NCBI RefSeq assembly: GCF_023823685.1 | Contig: NZ_JAMXBF010000003.1 | Location: forward strand, 372,001-436,000 | DNA length: 64,000 bases | Reading direction: 5' to 3' | Source: Pseudomonas subflava | Lineage (GTDB): Bacteria > Pseudomonadota > Gammaproteobacteria > Pseudomonadales > Pseudomonadaceae | Shown here: one piece after another, positions 7,906 through 16,012 of the stretch | Numbering within the stretch: the first letter of the stretch is position 1 | How the letters are laid out: each line of letters starts with the position of its first letter | The notes under the pieces: generated by a model | The model's input: only the letters and a program-made list of their open reading frames with translations | The model's database searches: none | What the model was told of the DNA's origin: nothing | Translations under genes and position numbers: made by a program

Positions 7906-8886
7906 ATGTCCCGCCCCTCGCTGTTCCGTCGTAACTTGCTCGGACTCGGTCTGAGCCTCGGCTTGCTGACCGCCCTGCCTTCCGCCGCCGAGGCGGATTC
8001 GACACTGCGCATCGGCTACCAGAAGTCCTCCACCTTGATCAGCTTGCTGAAGAGCCAGGGCACCTTGGAGAAGGCCCTGGGCGATCAAGGCATCCGGGTC
8101 AGCTGGCACGAGTTCGCCAGCGGTCAGCCGCTGCTGGAGGCACTCAATGTCGGCAACATCGACCTGTCCGCCGATGTCGCCGACACCGTGCCGGTGTTCG
8201 CCCAGGCCGCCGGCGCCCAGCTCGCCTACTTCGCCCGGGAGACCCCCTCGCCGGCCGCGCAGGCGATTCTCGTGCGCGACGGCGCGCCGCTGCACAGCCT
8301 GGCCGATCTGAAGGGCAAGAAGGTGGCGGTGACCAAGGCCGCCGGCGCCCACTACCTGCTGATCGCCGCGCTGGCCAAGGCCAACCTGAAGTTCAGCGAT
8401 ATTCAGCCGGCCTATTTGACACCCGCTGACGGCCGGGCCGCCTTCGAGAACGGCAAGGTCGACGCCTGGGTGATCTGGGAGCCTTTCCTCAGCGCCGCCC
8501 AGCGCCAGCTGCCCACACGGACCCTGGCCGACAGCCAGGGACTGGCCAGCTACCAGCGCTACTACCTGACCAGCACCCGCTTCGCCGAGGCACACCCACA
8601 GGTGCTGCAGACCGTCTACGGTGAGCTGGCCAGGACCGGTGAGTGGCTGCGCGCGCACCCGGCCGAGGCGGCGAAGATCCTCGGGCCGCTGTGGGGCAAT
8701 CTCGAGTCCGCCATCGTCGAGCAGGCCAACAGTCGCCGCAGCTACGAGGTACGCCCGGTGGAGAAGAACGGCCTGGCCGAACAGCAGAAGATCGCCGATG
8801 CCTTCTTCGCCGAGGGCCTGCTGCCCAGGCGCGTGAAGGCCGGCGACGTGGCCGTCTGGCAGCCGGAGGCGCGCGATGCCCAGTGA
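7906..8886 (+). CDS. Aliphatic sulfonate-binding protein (SsuA family)
   Basis: A 326-aa periplasmic solute-binding protein, starting at the ATG that yields a signal peptide (FRRNLLGLGLSLGLLTALPSAAEA). SsuA-type motifs: LRIGYQKSSTLISLLKSQGTLEKAL, WHEFASGQPLLEALNVGNIDLS, LADLKGKKVAVTKAAGAHYLLIAAL and GKVDAWVIWEPFLSAAQ. It delivers sulfonates to an SsuBC-type permease; none is adjacent on this strand, so it may use the leftward permease at 4344-5183. Its end overlaps the start of an acyl-CoA-dehydrogenase-family enzyme by 11 bases, indicating a two-gene uptake-plus-oxidation operon. A longer in-frame start at 7816 lacks signal character. Confidence 0.92.
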   Translation: MSRPSLFRRNLLGLGLSLGLLTALPSAAEADSTLRIGYQKSSTLISLLKSQGTLEKALGDQGIRVSWHEFASGQPLLEALNVGNIDLSADVADTVPVFAQAAGAQLAYFARETPSPAAQAILVRDGAPLHSLADLKGKKVAVTKAAGAHYLLIAALAKANLKFSDIQPAYLTPADGRAAFENGKVDAWVIWEPFLSAAQRQLPTRTLADSQGLASYQRYYLTSTRFAEAHPQVLQTVYGELARTGEWLRAHPAEAAKILGPLWGNLESAIVEQANSRRSYEVRPVEKNGLAEQQKIADAFFAEGLLPRRVKAGDVAVWQPEARDAQ

Positions 8887-10102
8887 AGCTCGGCAACTTC
8901 ACCCCAACGCCGAAACGCTACTGGATGCGCGGCTGTTCCCGGCCGACTTCGGCACCCTCACCGCCAAGGTCGAGCGCCTGGCGCGCAAGCTGGCCGAGAG
9001 CGCGGTGGAGCGCGACCGCCGTGGCGGCCACGCGCGCGCCGAGCGCGAGTTGATCCGCGACAGTGGCCTGCTGGCGCTGGCCATACCGCAGCGTTTCGAC
9101 GGCCATGAGCGGCCCTGGCCGGAGATCTACCGCATCGTCCGTCATTTGGCCGCCGCCGACAGCTCGCTGGCCCACCTGTTCGCCTTCAACCACCTGCAGG
9201 TGGCGACCATCCTGCTGCACGGCAGTGCCGAGCAGCAGCGCCACTGGCTGGGACGCGCGGCGCGCGAGCGCTGGTTCTGGGGCAATGCCACCAACGGCCG
9301 CGACCTCGGTCTGCAGCTGCACGCGCGCGAGGAACATTTCGAGCTGAATGGACGCAAATCGTTCTGCTCCGGCGCGCTGGGTGCGGATGCGCTGGTGGTC
9401 AGCGCCCCGCGTGGCAACAGCGCCACGGAGCGGGTGTTTCTGGTGTTGCCGGCGCAACGCGAGGGCCTGGCGATCAACGACGACTGGGATGCCTTCGGCC
9501 AGCGCCAGACCGACAGCGGCACGGTGCAGTTCGAGAACGTTTTCGTCGACCGTGGCGAGCTGCTGCTCTCCGGCGGCCAGAGCCCGCGCAGCAGCCTGCG
9601 CGTGTGTGTGTCGCAGCTGATCCTCACCCAGCTGTACCTGGGCAATGCCCAGGCCGCACTGGACGGCGCCCTGCGCTACGTGCGCGAACAGGCGCGGCCA
9701 TGGACCGGCGCAGGTGTCGAGGCCGCCGTGGAGGACCCCTTCATCCAGAAGCGCTACGGCGAGCTCTGGCTGCTCTACCGCGGCGCGCTGCTACAGGCCG
9801 AGCGGGCCGCCGAGCACCTGCAGCTGGCGTGGGACAAGCCGGCCCTGGGCGCTGTCGAGCGCGGCGAGCTGGCTCTGCTTATCGCCGAGGCGCGAGTCGC
9901 CTCGGCGCGTGCGGCACTGGAGATCACCAGCCAGGTGTTCGAGACCATGGGCGCCCGTGCCACTGCCTCGCGCTTCGGCTTCGACCGCTTCTGGCGCAAC
10001 GTGCGGGTGCACAGCCTGCATGACCCGCTGGACTACAAGGTGCGCGACATCGGCCAGTGGCTCACCCGCGGTGTGGCGCCGACGCCCTCGCTGTACTCCT
10101 GA
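8876..10102 (+). CDS. Acyl-CoA dehydrogenase-family flavoenzyme, SfnB/DszC-like
   Basis: A 408-aa protein with the three-part acyl-CoA dehydrogenase fold: helical N-domain (residues 20-125), beta domain (125-240; WGNATNG, FELNGRKSFCSGALGAD) and C-terminal helical domain (250-395; KRYGELWLLYRGALLQAERA, VFETMGARATASRFGFDRFWRNVRVHSLHDP). The HSLHDP ending and absence of the usual catalytic glutamate context are typical of the DszC/SfnB subgroup, reduced-flavin-dependent monooxygenase-like proteins linked to organosulfur use. A GGAGG site precedes the ATG, which lies inside the upstream binding-protein gene. Function in sulfone or thioether oxidation is inferred from family and context. Confidence 0.85.
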   Translation: MPSEARQLHPNAETLLDARLFPADFGTLTAKVERLARKLAESAVERDRRGGHARAERELIRDSGLLALAIPQRFDGHERPWPEIYRIVRHLAAADSSLAHLFAFNHLQVATILLHGSAEQQRHWLGRAARERWFWGNATNGRDLGLQLHAREEHFELNGRKSFCSGALGADALVVSAPRGNSATERVFLVLPAQREGLAINDDWDAFGQRQTDSGTVQFENVFVDRGELLLSGGQSPRSSLRVCVSQLILTQLYLGNAQAALDGALRYVREQARPWTGAGVEAAVEDPFIQKRYGELWLLYRGALLQAERAAEHLQLAWDKPALGAVERGELALLIAEARVASARAALEITSQVFETMGARATASRFGFDRFWRNVRVHSLHDPLDYKVRDIGQWLTRGVAPTPSLYS

Positions 10103-10116
10103 CGCCAGCGTTTTTC

Positions 10117-10157
10117 ACGGGGGCCGTTACCAGACAGGGCGGCTCCCGTTTTTTTTT
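10117..10157 (+). terminator. Intrinsic terminator of the sulfonate-binding/flavoenzyme operon
   Basis: A 10-bp stem ACGGGGGCCG / CGGCTCCCGT with one G-T wobble (10117-10126 and 10140-10149) is followed by a long T-run to 10157. Confidence 0.85.
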
Positions 10158-10221
10158 ATCCCGCCTGACAGCGCCCGCCACCTGGACTAGGGTTCACTAC
10201 CCGTGCCGCCAGGAGGCCGCC

Positions 10222-10849
10222 ATGCAACAGGACCGCCGCATCACCTTCTTCCATGCGCCACGCAGTCGCTCCACCGGAGTGGCCATCCTGCTCGAAGAGC
10301 TGCACGCCGATTACCGAATACGCCTGCTCAGCATCCAGCAGGGGCAGACGCGCCAGCCGGAGTATCTGGGAATCAACCCGATGGGCAAGGTCCCGGCGAT
10401 CCTGCACGGCAATACCCTGGTCGCCGAACAGGGCGCGGTGTTCATCTACCTCAGTGACCTTTACCCCGAAGCCGGGCTCACCCCGCCGCTGGACGACCCG
10501 CAGCGCGGCGCCTGGTTGCGCTGGCTGGTGTTCTACGGTTCGAGCTTCGAGCCGGCGATCGCCGACCGCCCAGCAGCACGTGCCGCCGGTTTCGATGAGC
10601 CCCTACGGCGACTTCGACACCATGCTCGGCACGCTGGTGGGTCAGCTGGAAAAGGGGCCTTATCTGCTCGGCGAGCGGCTATCCAGTGCCGACCTCCTCT
10701 GGGGCACCGCCCTGAAGTGGACTCTGGGCTTCGGCGTGGTACCGCCACTGCCGGTGCTGCAGGCCTATGCCGAGCGGATCGCCTCGCGCCCTTCGGTGGT
10801 CCGTATCGCCGAACTCGAGGAGACGTGGCTGGCACAGCTCGGCGACTAG
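10222..10849 (+). pseudogene. Glutathione S-transferase gene, frameshifted
   Basis: A GST-family protein of about 208 aa is split between two frames. From the ATG at 10222 (GGAGG six bases upstream) the first frame gives the thioredoxin-fold N-domain (ITFFHAPRSRSTGVAILLEEL, GKVPAILHGNTLVAEQGAVFIYLSDLYP) as far as SSFEPAIADR near 10568. The C-terminal helical domain (MSPYGDFDTMLGTLVGQLEKGPYLLGERLSSADLLWG) continues in another frame to the stop at 10847-10849. The junction is in the C-rich GACCGCCCAGC around 10565-10574 and fits loss of two bases. It is either a real recent pseudogene or a sequencing error; no obvious slippery heptamer supports programmed shifting. Confidence 0.85.
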
Positions 10850-11751
10850 CCGGCGAGGCGGCGCAGCAGCGCCTGGCGCTCCTCGCCGCCGAGCAGTGCC
10901 CACTGCCGTTCGATGCTTTGCAGCGCGGCCTCCCGCGGCAGGTTGAGATGCTCCGGAAGAATTTCCTCGCCGCTACTGACCAGCAGCGCGAAGTGGATGA
11001 CGTTCTCCAGCTCGCGGGTGTTGCCGTACCAGGGATAAGTCTCCAGTGCCGCCTGAGCGGCCGAGCCGATCTGCGGAATGGCCAGGCCCAGGCGTTGGGC
11101 ATAAATGCCGAGGAAATATTCGGCCAGCGGCAGGATGTCGCCGGGCCGCTCGCGCAGCGCCGGCAGCGGCAAGCGGCCCTCGTTCAGGTAGTGGTAAAGG
11201 CGCTCGTTGAATTTGCCGGCGGCCACCGCCTGGCCCAGATCGATGCTGGTGGCGGCCACCAGGCGCACGTCCACTGGCACCGCGTGCTGGCTGCCGACCC
11301 GCTGGACCTCGCGGGTCTCCAGGGCCGCCAGCAGTCTGTCCTGCAGGCCCCGTGAAAGATCGCCGATCTCATCCAGATAAAGGGTGCCGCCGTTGGCCGA
11401 GCCGAACCATCCTGCACGGCTACTGGCAGCGCCGGCGTAGGCGCTGGCGGCATGGCCGAAAAGCTCGGCCTCGCCCCACTTAGGGCTGATGGCACCACAG
11501 CTGACGGCGACGAACAGGCCGCCACGCTCGCTTTCGCGGTGTACATGGCGGGCCAGCAGCTCCTTGCCGGTACCGGTCTCACCGAGGATCAGCACCGGCT
11601 GCCCGGCGGTGGCCAAGGCGTCGGCCCGCTCGCGCAGCTGGCGCGAGCGCGGGTCGACGAACACCAGCGCCTTGGCGCGAATGCTCAGCGGGCTCTTTTC
11701 GGTATCGGCTAAGGTCAACAGCGACTGCTGGGGGAAGGCGGGGCGGCTCAT
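10846..11751 (-). CDS. Sigma-54-type AAA+ regulator (SfnR-like) lacking HTH and canonical GAFTGA
   Basis: A 301-aa protein that is essentially a bare bacterial-enhancer-binding AAA+ domain. Walker A is GETGTGKE (57-64), Walker B is TLYLDEIGDL (123-132), with arginine-finger region NERLYHYLNEGRLPLPALRERPGDI and sensor II WYGNTRELENVI. There is no receiver or GAF input domain, as in SfnR, the sigma-54 activator of sulfone/sulfonate genes. The sigma-54-contacting loop, normally GAFTGA, reads SAYAGA (103-108). The chain ends about 30 residues after LPEHLNLP with no Fis-type DNA-binding helices. Its stop overlaps that of the frameshifted GST gene. It may be degenerate, or work through a partner. 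Confidence 0.85.
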   Translation of the reverse strand: MSRPAFPQQSLLTLADTEKSPLSIRAKALVFVDPRSRQLRERADALATAGQPVLILGETGTGKELLARHVHRESERGGLFVAVSCGAISPKWGEAELFGHAASAYAGAASSRAGWFGSANGGTLYLDEIGDLSRGLQDRLLAALETREVQRVGSQHAVPVDVRLVAATSIDLGQAVAAGKFNERLYHYLNEGRLPLPALRERPGDILPLAEYFLGIYAQRLGLAIPQIGSAAQAALETYPWYGNTRELENVIHFALLVSSGEEILPEHLNLPREAALQSIERQWALLGGEERQALLRRLAG

Positions 11752-11770
11752 AGGGTGATCCTGGTCGAGG

Positions 11771-11795
11771 TGAGCCGCCGCCGAGCGGCGGCTCA
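11771..11795 (-). other. Perfect 11-bp hairpin between hydrolase and AAA+ regulator genes
   Basis: TGAGCCGCCGC / GCGGCGGCTCA with a CGA loop. It lies in the 91-base gap between two leftward genes. No T-run follows, so it could be a Rho-independent-like attenuator, an RNA-stabilising hairpin or a DNA-binding site. Confidence 0.6.
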
Positions 11796-11842
11796 GATGG
11801 GTATGGGAGGAACGCGACGCCGGCGGGTTCGCATTCGCCGGT

Positions 11843-12424
11843 TCATGCGCGCCGCCGCTCCAGCTGCTCGATCTGCCGTTGCAGGCGGTAGAGATAGGCG
11901 AAGCCCTGTTCCCAGCGTTCGTGCCCGGACTTCACGTTGATGTGTCCGGCCCCAGGCAGGATCGTCGCCTGGGCGCCCCAATCACGGGCCAGCTGCAAGG
12001 CGCGTGGCGCGCTGGCGGCGTGGTCGTTGTCCGAGCCCACCAGCAGGCTGGGAAAGGGCAGCGACTCGCGAGGAATCGGGGCGAAGCCACGCAGGGCGTC
12101 AGGGCAGTTGTCACGCTCGACGTCTGCAGGCGCCACCAGCAAGGCGCCGAGCACTTTGCACAGGGAGGCCCGCGGCGCCTGCGCAACCCAGTGAGCCACG
12201 GTGATGCACCCCAGGCTGTGCGCCACCAGAACCAGCGGACCGCTGGCGGCGGCCACGTGCTTCTCGAGCGTGAGGATCCAGTCGCGAAGGTCGGGGCAGT
12301 GCCAGTCGGCCTGCTCGACACGCGTGGCGTTCGGCAGGCTGCGCTGCCAATGGCTCTGCCAATGGTCGTGAGGCGATCCTTGCCATCCGGGCAGGATCAG
12401 ATAACGGTGGGTCTGGCTGGCCAT
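11843..12424 (-). CDS. RBBP9/YdeN-type serine alpha/beta hydrolase
   Basis: A 193-aa small cytoplasmic hydrolase of the RBBP9/YdeN (DUF1234-like) family. It begins YLILPGWQGSPHDHWQSHWQ, a family signature, and carries a complete catalytic triad: nucleophile in VAHSLGC (G/A-H-S-L-G), acid in LLVGSDNDHAAS and histidine in ILPGAGHIN. Such proteins are serine hydrolases of unclear substrate. It is the first gene of a likely two-gene leftward unit with the AAA+ regulator, behind an AT-rich inverted repeat that resembles the other sulfur promoters here. A sulfur-starvation role is inferred from context. Confidence 0.88.
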   Translation of the reverse strand: MASQTHRYLILPGWQGSPHDHWQSHWQRSLPNATRVEQADWHCPDLRDWILTLEKHVAAASGPLVLVAHSLGCITVAHWVAQAPRASLCKVLGALLVAPADVERDNCPDALRGFAPIPRESLPFPSLLVGSDNDHAASAPRALQLARDWGAQATILPGAGHINVKSGHERWEQGFAYLYRLQRQIEQLERRRA

Positions 12425-12482
12425 GTCTGCCTCCTGACGACGAGATGGGAGGCAGTCTAAGCAGAGAAGAAATCGAAGTTAA

Positions 12483-12508
12483 GGAATAAGAATTTATTTA
12501 CTTATTCC
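12483..12508. promoter_or_regulatory. AT-rich inverted repeat upstream of the hydrolase gene
   Basis: GGAATAAG-N10-CTTATTCC is a perfect 8-bp inverted repeat in an otherwise GC-rich area. It sits three bases past the stop of the cyclase gene and about 60 bases upstream of the hydrolase start. The GGAATAA word is shared with promoters at 451-457 and 7740-7746. Confidence 0.6.
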
Positions 12509-12511
12509 ATT

Positions 12512-13504
12512 TTAACCAATGACGATGCAGTCCTTGCCCTGACGCTTGGCCTGGTACATCGCGGCGTCGGCGCGGCCGTAAAGGTCTTCCAACTCGTCGC
12601 CTTCGCGCAGCACGGTGATGCCCTGGCTGATGGTTACACCGAAGTTCACGCCGTCGCAGGGGAACTGCAGACGCTGTACCTCGCGCTGCAGACGCTCGGC
12701 TACCTGACGAGCCTGCTCGGCGTCGCAATAGGGGAAGACGGCGGCGAACTCTTCGCCGCCGATGCGCCCGAACAGGTCATCGCGGCGCAGCACATAGGCT
12801 CCGCAATGCGATACCCGCTGCAGCACGCGGTCGCCCATCTGGTGGCCGTAACGGTCGTTGATCTTCTTGAAGTCATCGATGTCGAGCAGCAGGAAGGACA
12901 ACGGCTTGCCGGCATCGCGGGCCTCGACGAACAACTCCTCAGCGCGCTCGAAGAAGTGTCGACGGTTGCTCGCACCGGTCAGTACATCGCTGGTGGCCAG
13001 GCGGTGCAGTTCACTCTGCAGCACCTTCTTTTCGGTGATGTCCTCGGCGATGCCGACGATCAGCGACTGACCGCCGAACAGGTTGGGCGGGCTGATGAAG
13101 CACTTGTCGCTGAGCCAGCGCACTTCGCCGTCGCCGCGGATGATGCGGTATTCACGTTGCTCCACGGAGCCCACCTCCAATACCGACTCCAGGCTCTGGG
13201 CGGCGTATTCCATGTCGTCGGGATAAATGCTGTTGAGCCACTCGCCGTAGTCGGCCAGCAGCAGCGCGGTGCTGCGCCCGAAGATGCGCTCGTAGGCGGG
13301 GCTCACGTAGACCATGCGCTGTTGGTCCCAGTCGAAGGCCCAGAGCACGGCATTGAGACCGGCGAGCAGGCTGCCCACCAGCAGTTCACGCTCACGCAGG
13401 CGCTCGACTTCCCCCCGGCTGTGCAACAGCGCCAGGGTGAGGGTTTCAAGCTCGCTGGGAGCCTGGTCGTTGTCGTCCATCGGACGGCGCCTCGTGAGAT
13501 TCAT
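12512..13504 (-). CDS. PAS-GGDEF diguanylate cyclase
   Basis: A 330-aa cytoplasmic protein. A short coiled N-terminus leads to a PAS domain at about 45-155 (WAFDWDQQRMVYVSPAYERIFG, with the PAC motif IVGIAEDITEKK). A GGDEF domain follows at about 160-330 with DVLTGASNRRHF, DIDDFKKINDRYGH and an intact GGEEF active site at 249-253. The inhibitory I-site RxxD is present as RRDD (240-243) at the correct five-residue spacing, so product-inhibited c-di-GMP synthesis is expected. An internal ATG eight codons in is an alternative start. It has no TM segments; the PAS ligand is unknown. Confidence 0.93.
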   Translation of the reverse strand: MNLTRRRPMDDNDQAPSELETLTLALLHSRGEVERLRERELLVGSLLAGLNAVLWAFDWDQQRMVYVSPAYERIFGRSTALLLADYGEWLNSIYPDDMEYAAQSLESVLEVGSVEQREYRIIRGDGEVRWLSDKCFISPPNLFGGQSLIVGIAEDITEKKVLQSELHRLATSDVLTGASNRRHFFERAEELFVEARDAGKPLSFLLLDIDDFKKINDRYGHQMGDRVLQRVSHCGAYVLRRDDLFGRIGGEEFAAVFPYCDAEQARQVAERLQREVQRLQFPCDGVNFGVTISQGITVLREGDELEDLYGRADAAMYQAKRQGKDCIVIG

Positions 13505-13631
13505 GGCCGCAGCCTAAGCGCCTCATCGTGCCACTAGCGATGCTGGCAACGCGGCCGTGTGACGAATGGCAGAGAATTTCAACGACGCGGTCAGGATTAC
13601 GGAACCCGCAAGAGATTCTGCGGTATCGCCT

Positions 13632-13690
13632 TATAGATCAATAATGAATAAATAAATCGTTAAATATTCTTTTTAAGACTATTTCCCTTG
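13632..13690 (+). promoter_or_regulatory. AT-rich promoter/operator region of oscA-sbp-cysTWA
   Basis: A sharp AT-rich island 50-110 bases upstream of oscA, including ATTCTTTTTAAG at 13666-13677. Its reverse complement nearly matches CTAAAAAGAAT upstream of the sulfonate-binding gene and shares AAAGAAT with the palindrome at 472-486. The flanks (13505-13631) show no gene. CysB-type control is inferred. Confidence 0.5.
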
Positions 13691-13739
13691 GACCTAATAT
13701 CCGCCCCACGCCCAGCCCGGGCCAAACGAGGAGCAGATC

Positions 13740-13922
13740 ATGAGCGCCACTCTCAGAAGCGTCGAAGGCCAGGACGAAGCCAGCATCCTGCGTGAAATCC
13801 AATCCGCATTGCAGGGACTGCGCTTCGGCGCCGTCGAGATCACCGTGCATAACGGCCAGGTGGTCCAGATCGAGCGCAAGGAAAAATTCCGTCTGCAGGC
13901 GCAGAACGCCAAGCCGGCCTGA
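13740..13922 (+). CDS. oscA: OscA, small YezD-family (DUF2292) sulfur-starvation protein
   Basis: A 60-aa soluble protein. The core [38 protein letters not shown] matches the DUF2292/YezD family, a compact beta-rich fold with no catalytic residues apparent. In Pseudomonas, oscA lies directly upstream of sbp and is reported to matter for organosulfur use and chromate tolerance during sulfur limitation; the order is the same here. The start has GAGGAG upstream. It is separated from sbp by about 145 bases without a clear terminator, so it is probably co-transcribed with the sulfate transporter. Molecular function is unknown. Confidence 0.92.
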   Translation: MSATLRSVEGQDEASILREIQSALQGLRFGAVEITVHNGQVVQIERKEKFRLQAQNAKPA

Positions 13923-14068
13923 CCCATAGCCCGACTGGACAACCAGAGGTGCTTCCCCTGAAGCCGGACCCCTGCATTTCCCAGCAGGTCCGCATGGCGA
14001 ATGGCGCGAATGCGCCAGCGCGCCGCAAAGCCAACAACAGAACAATTCCAGATTTCAGGAGCTGCACC

Positions 14069-15070
14069 ATGTCCATTCGCCGTTTCGCCCTGGCCGCACT
14101 GGCCTCCGCACTGATCGCCGGCCCGACCGCCGCCGCGTCCACCGAAATCCTCAACGTCTCCTACGACCCGACCCGCGAGCTGTACCAGGAGTACAACGCC
14201 GCCTTCAACAAGCACTGGACCGCCCAGGGCAAAGAAGCCGTGACCGTGCAGCAGTCCCACGGCGGCTCGGGCAAGCAGGCTCGCGCGGTGATCGACGGTC
14301 TCAAGGCCGACGTGGTGACCCTGGCCCTGGCCGGCGATATCGACGAGCTGAACAAGCTCGGCAAACTGATCCCCGCCGACTGGCAGAGCCGCCTGCCACA
14401 ATCCAGCACCCCCTATACCTCGACCATCGTGTTCCTGGTGCGCAAGGGCAACCCGAAAGGCATCAAGGACTGGGGCGACCTGACCAAAGAGGGTGTGGAA
14501 GTCATCACCCCGAACCCGAAAACCTCCGGTGGTGCGCGCTGGAACTTCTTGGCCGCCTGGGCCTGGGCCAAGCAGACCTATGGCAGCGACGCCAAGGCGC
14601 AGGAATACGTGAAGAATCTGTACCAGCACGTGCCGGTACTGGACACCGGCGCCCGCGGCTCGACCATCACCTTCGTCAACAACCAGATCGGCGACGTGCT
14701 GCTGGCCTGGGAAAACGAGGCCTTCCTGGCCCTGAAAGAGCAGGGCGGCGACCAGTTCGAGATCGTCGCACCGAGACTGTCCATCCTGGCCGAGCCGCCG
14801 GTGGCCGTGGTCGACAAGAACGTCGACAAGAAGGGCACCCGCGAAGTGGCCACCGCCTACCTGCAGTACCTGTACAGCGACGAGGGCCAGCGCATCGCCG
14901 CGAAGCACTTCTATCGCCCGCGTGACGGGAAGGTCGCCGCCGAGTTCGCCAAGCAGTTCCCACAGCTGAAGCTGGTCACCATCGACAAGGACTTCGGCGG
15001 CTGGAAGGAAGCGCAACCGAAGTTCTTCAACGACGGTGGCGTGTTCGACCAGATCTACCAGGCGCAGTGA
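14069..15070 (+). CDS. sbp: Periplasmic sulfate-binding protein of the cysTWA operon
   Basis: A 333-aa sulfate-binding protein. The chosen ATG gives a signal peptide ([23 protein letters not shown]); the upstream in-frame codons are not protein-like. Pocket motifs [42 protein letters not shown] and [19 protein letters not shown] are intact, and the C-terminus [15 protein letters not shown] is nearly the same as in the paralogue at 534-1529. It delivers sulfate to CysT/CysW/CysA encoded just downstream. Confidence 0.95.
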   Translation: MSIRRFALAALASALIAGPTAAASTEILNVSYDPTRELYQEYNAAFNKHWTAQGKEAVTVQQSHGGSGKQARAVIDGLKADVVTLALAGDIDELNKLGKLIPADWQSRLPQSSTPYTSTIVFLVRKGNPKGIKDWGDLTKEGVEVITPNPKTSGGARWNFLAAWAWAKQTYGSDAKAQEYVKNLYQHVPVLDTGARGSTITFVNNQIGDVLLAWENEAFLALKEQGGDQFEIVAPRLSILAEPPVAVVDKNVDKKGTREVATAYLQYLYSDEGQRIAAKHFYRPRDGKVAAEFAKQFPQLKLVTIDKDFGGWKEAQPKFFNDGGVFDQIYQAQ

Positions 15071-15183
15071 GCCTGGCGTAACGGCCCCGCGCCGGACGCG
15101 TGGAACGAGCAAGCCCTGGCCACGCCGGGGCTTTGCGCCGAAACAACCCGGACAGCCTCCGGGCTCAACATTGCGAGGACCTT

Positions 15184-16002
15184 ATGTCACGCCGCATTTC
15201 CCCCGTCATACCCGGCTTCGGGCTGACGCTGGGCTACACCCTGGTGTACCTCAGCCTGCTGGTGCTGATTCCCTTGGGTGCCATGTTCGTGCACGCCGCC
15301 CAGCTCAGCTGGGATCAGATCTGGAACATCGTCTCCGCGCCGCGGGTGGTCGCCGCCCTCAAGCTGAGCTTCTCCACCGCACTCTGCGCGGCCGTGCTCA
15401 ACGGCGTGATCGGCACCCTGCTGGCCTGGGTTCTGGTGCGCTACACCTTTCCCGGGCGCAGGCTGATCGACGCCATGATCGATCTGCCGTTCGCCCTGCC
15501 CACCGCAGTCGCCGGCATCGCCCTCACCGCGCTTTATGCCCCGGCCGGTCTGGTCGGCCAGTTCGCCACCGCCCTGGGTTTCAAGATCGCCTACACCCCG
15601 CTGGGCATCACCCTGGCGCTGACCTTCGTCACACTGCCCTTCGTGGTGCGCACCATCCAGCCGGTGCTGGCGGACATTCCGCGCGAGGTCGAGGAGGCCG
15701 CCGCCTGCCTCGGTGCCAAGCCGTTCCAGATATTCCGCCACGTGCTGGTGCCAGCCCTGCTACCCGCCTGGCTGACCGGCTTCGCCCTGGCCTTCGCCCG
15801 CGGTGTCGGCGAGTACGGATCCGTCATTTTTATAGCCGGCAATATGCCGATGAAGACCGAGATCCTGCCGCTGCTGATCATGGTCAAGCTCGACCAGTAC
15901 GACTACCACGGCGCCACCACCATCGGCGTGTTGATGCTGGTGGTCTCCTTCATCCTGCTGCTGCTGATCAACCTGCTGCAGCGCCGCATCGAGCGCCCAT
16001 AA
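15184..16002 (+). CDS. cysT: Sulfate/thiosulfate ABC transporter permease CysT
   Basis: A 272-aa inner-membrane permease with about six TM helices. Family motifs include [22 protein letters not shown], the coupling loop [25 protein letters not shown] and [18 protein letters not shown]. The start was chosen at the ATG preceding [18 protein letters not shown], as in CysT/CysU proteins; a longer frame from 15100 adds atypical sequence. It pairs with CysW to form the sulfate channel. Its stop codon sits within the ribosome-binding region of cysW. Confidence 0.95.
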   Translation: MSRRISPVIPGFGLTLGYTLVYLSLLVLIPLGAMFVHAAQLSWDQIWNIVSAPRVVAALKLSFSTALCAAVLNGVIGTLLAWVLVRYTFPGRRLIDAMIDLPFALPTAVAGIALTALYAPAGLVGQFATALGFKIAYTPLGITLALTFVTLPFVVRTIQPVLADIPREVEEAAACLGAKPFQIFRHVLVPALLPAWLTGFALAFARGVGEYGSVIFIAGNMPMKTEILPLLIMVKLDQYDYHGATTIGVLMLVVSFILLLLINLLQRRIERP

Positions 16003-16012
16003 GGAGGCCGCC

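Noticed and set aside
10560..10580. Programmed ribosomal frameshift in the GST gene
   Set aside because: No slippery heptamer or downstream stimulatory structure is evident; a two-base loss or sequence error explains it better.
13925..14068. Riboswitch between oscA and sbp
   Set aside because: No SAM-type or other known aptamer pattern could be seen; the gap contains no strong conserved helices.
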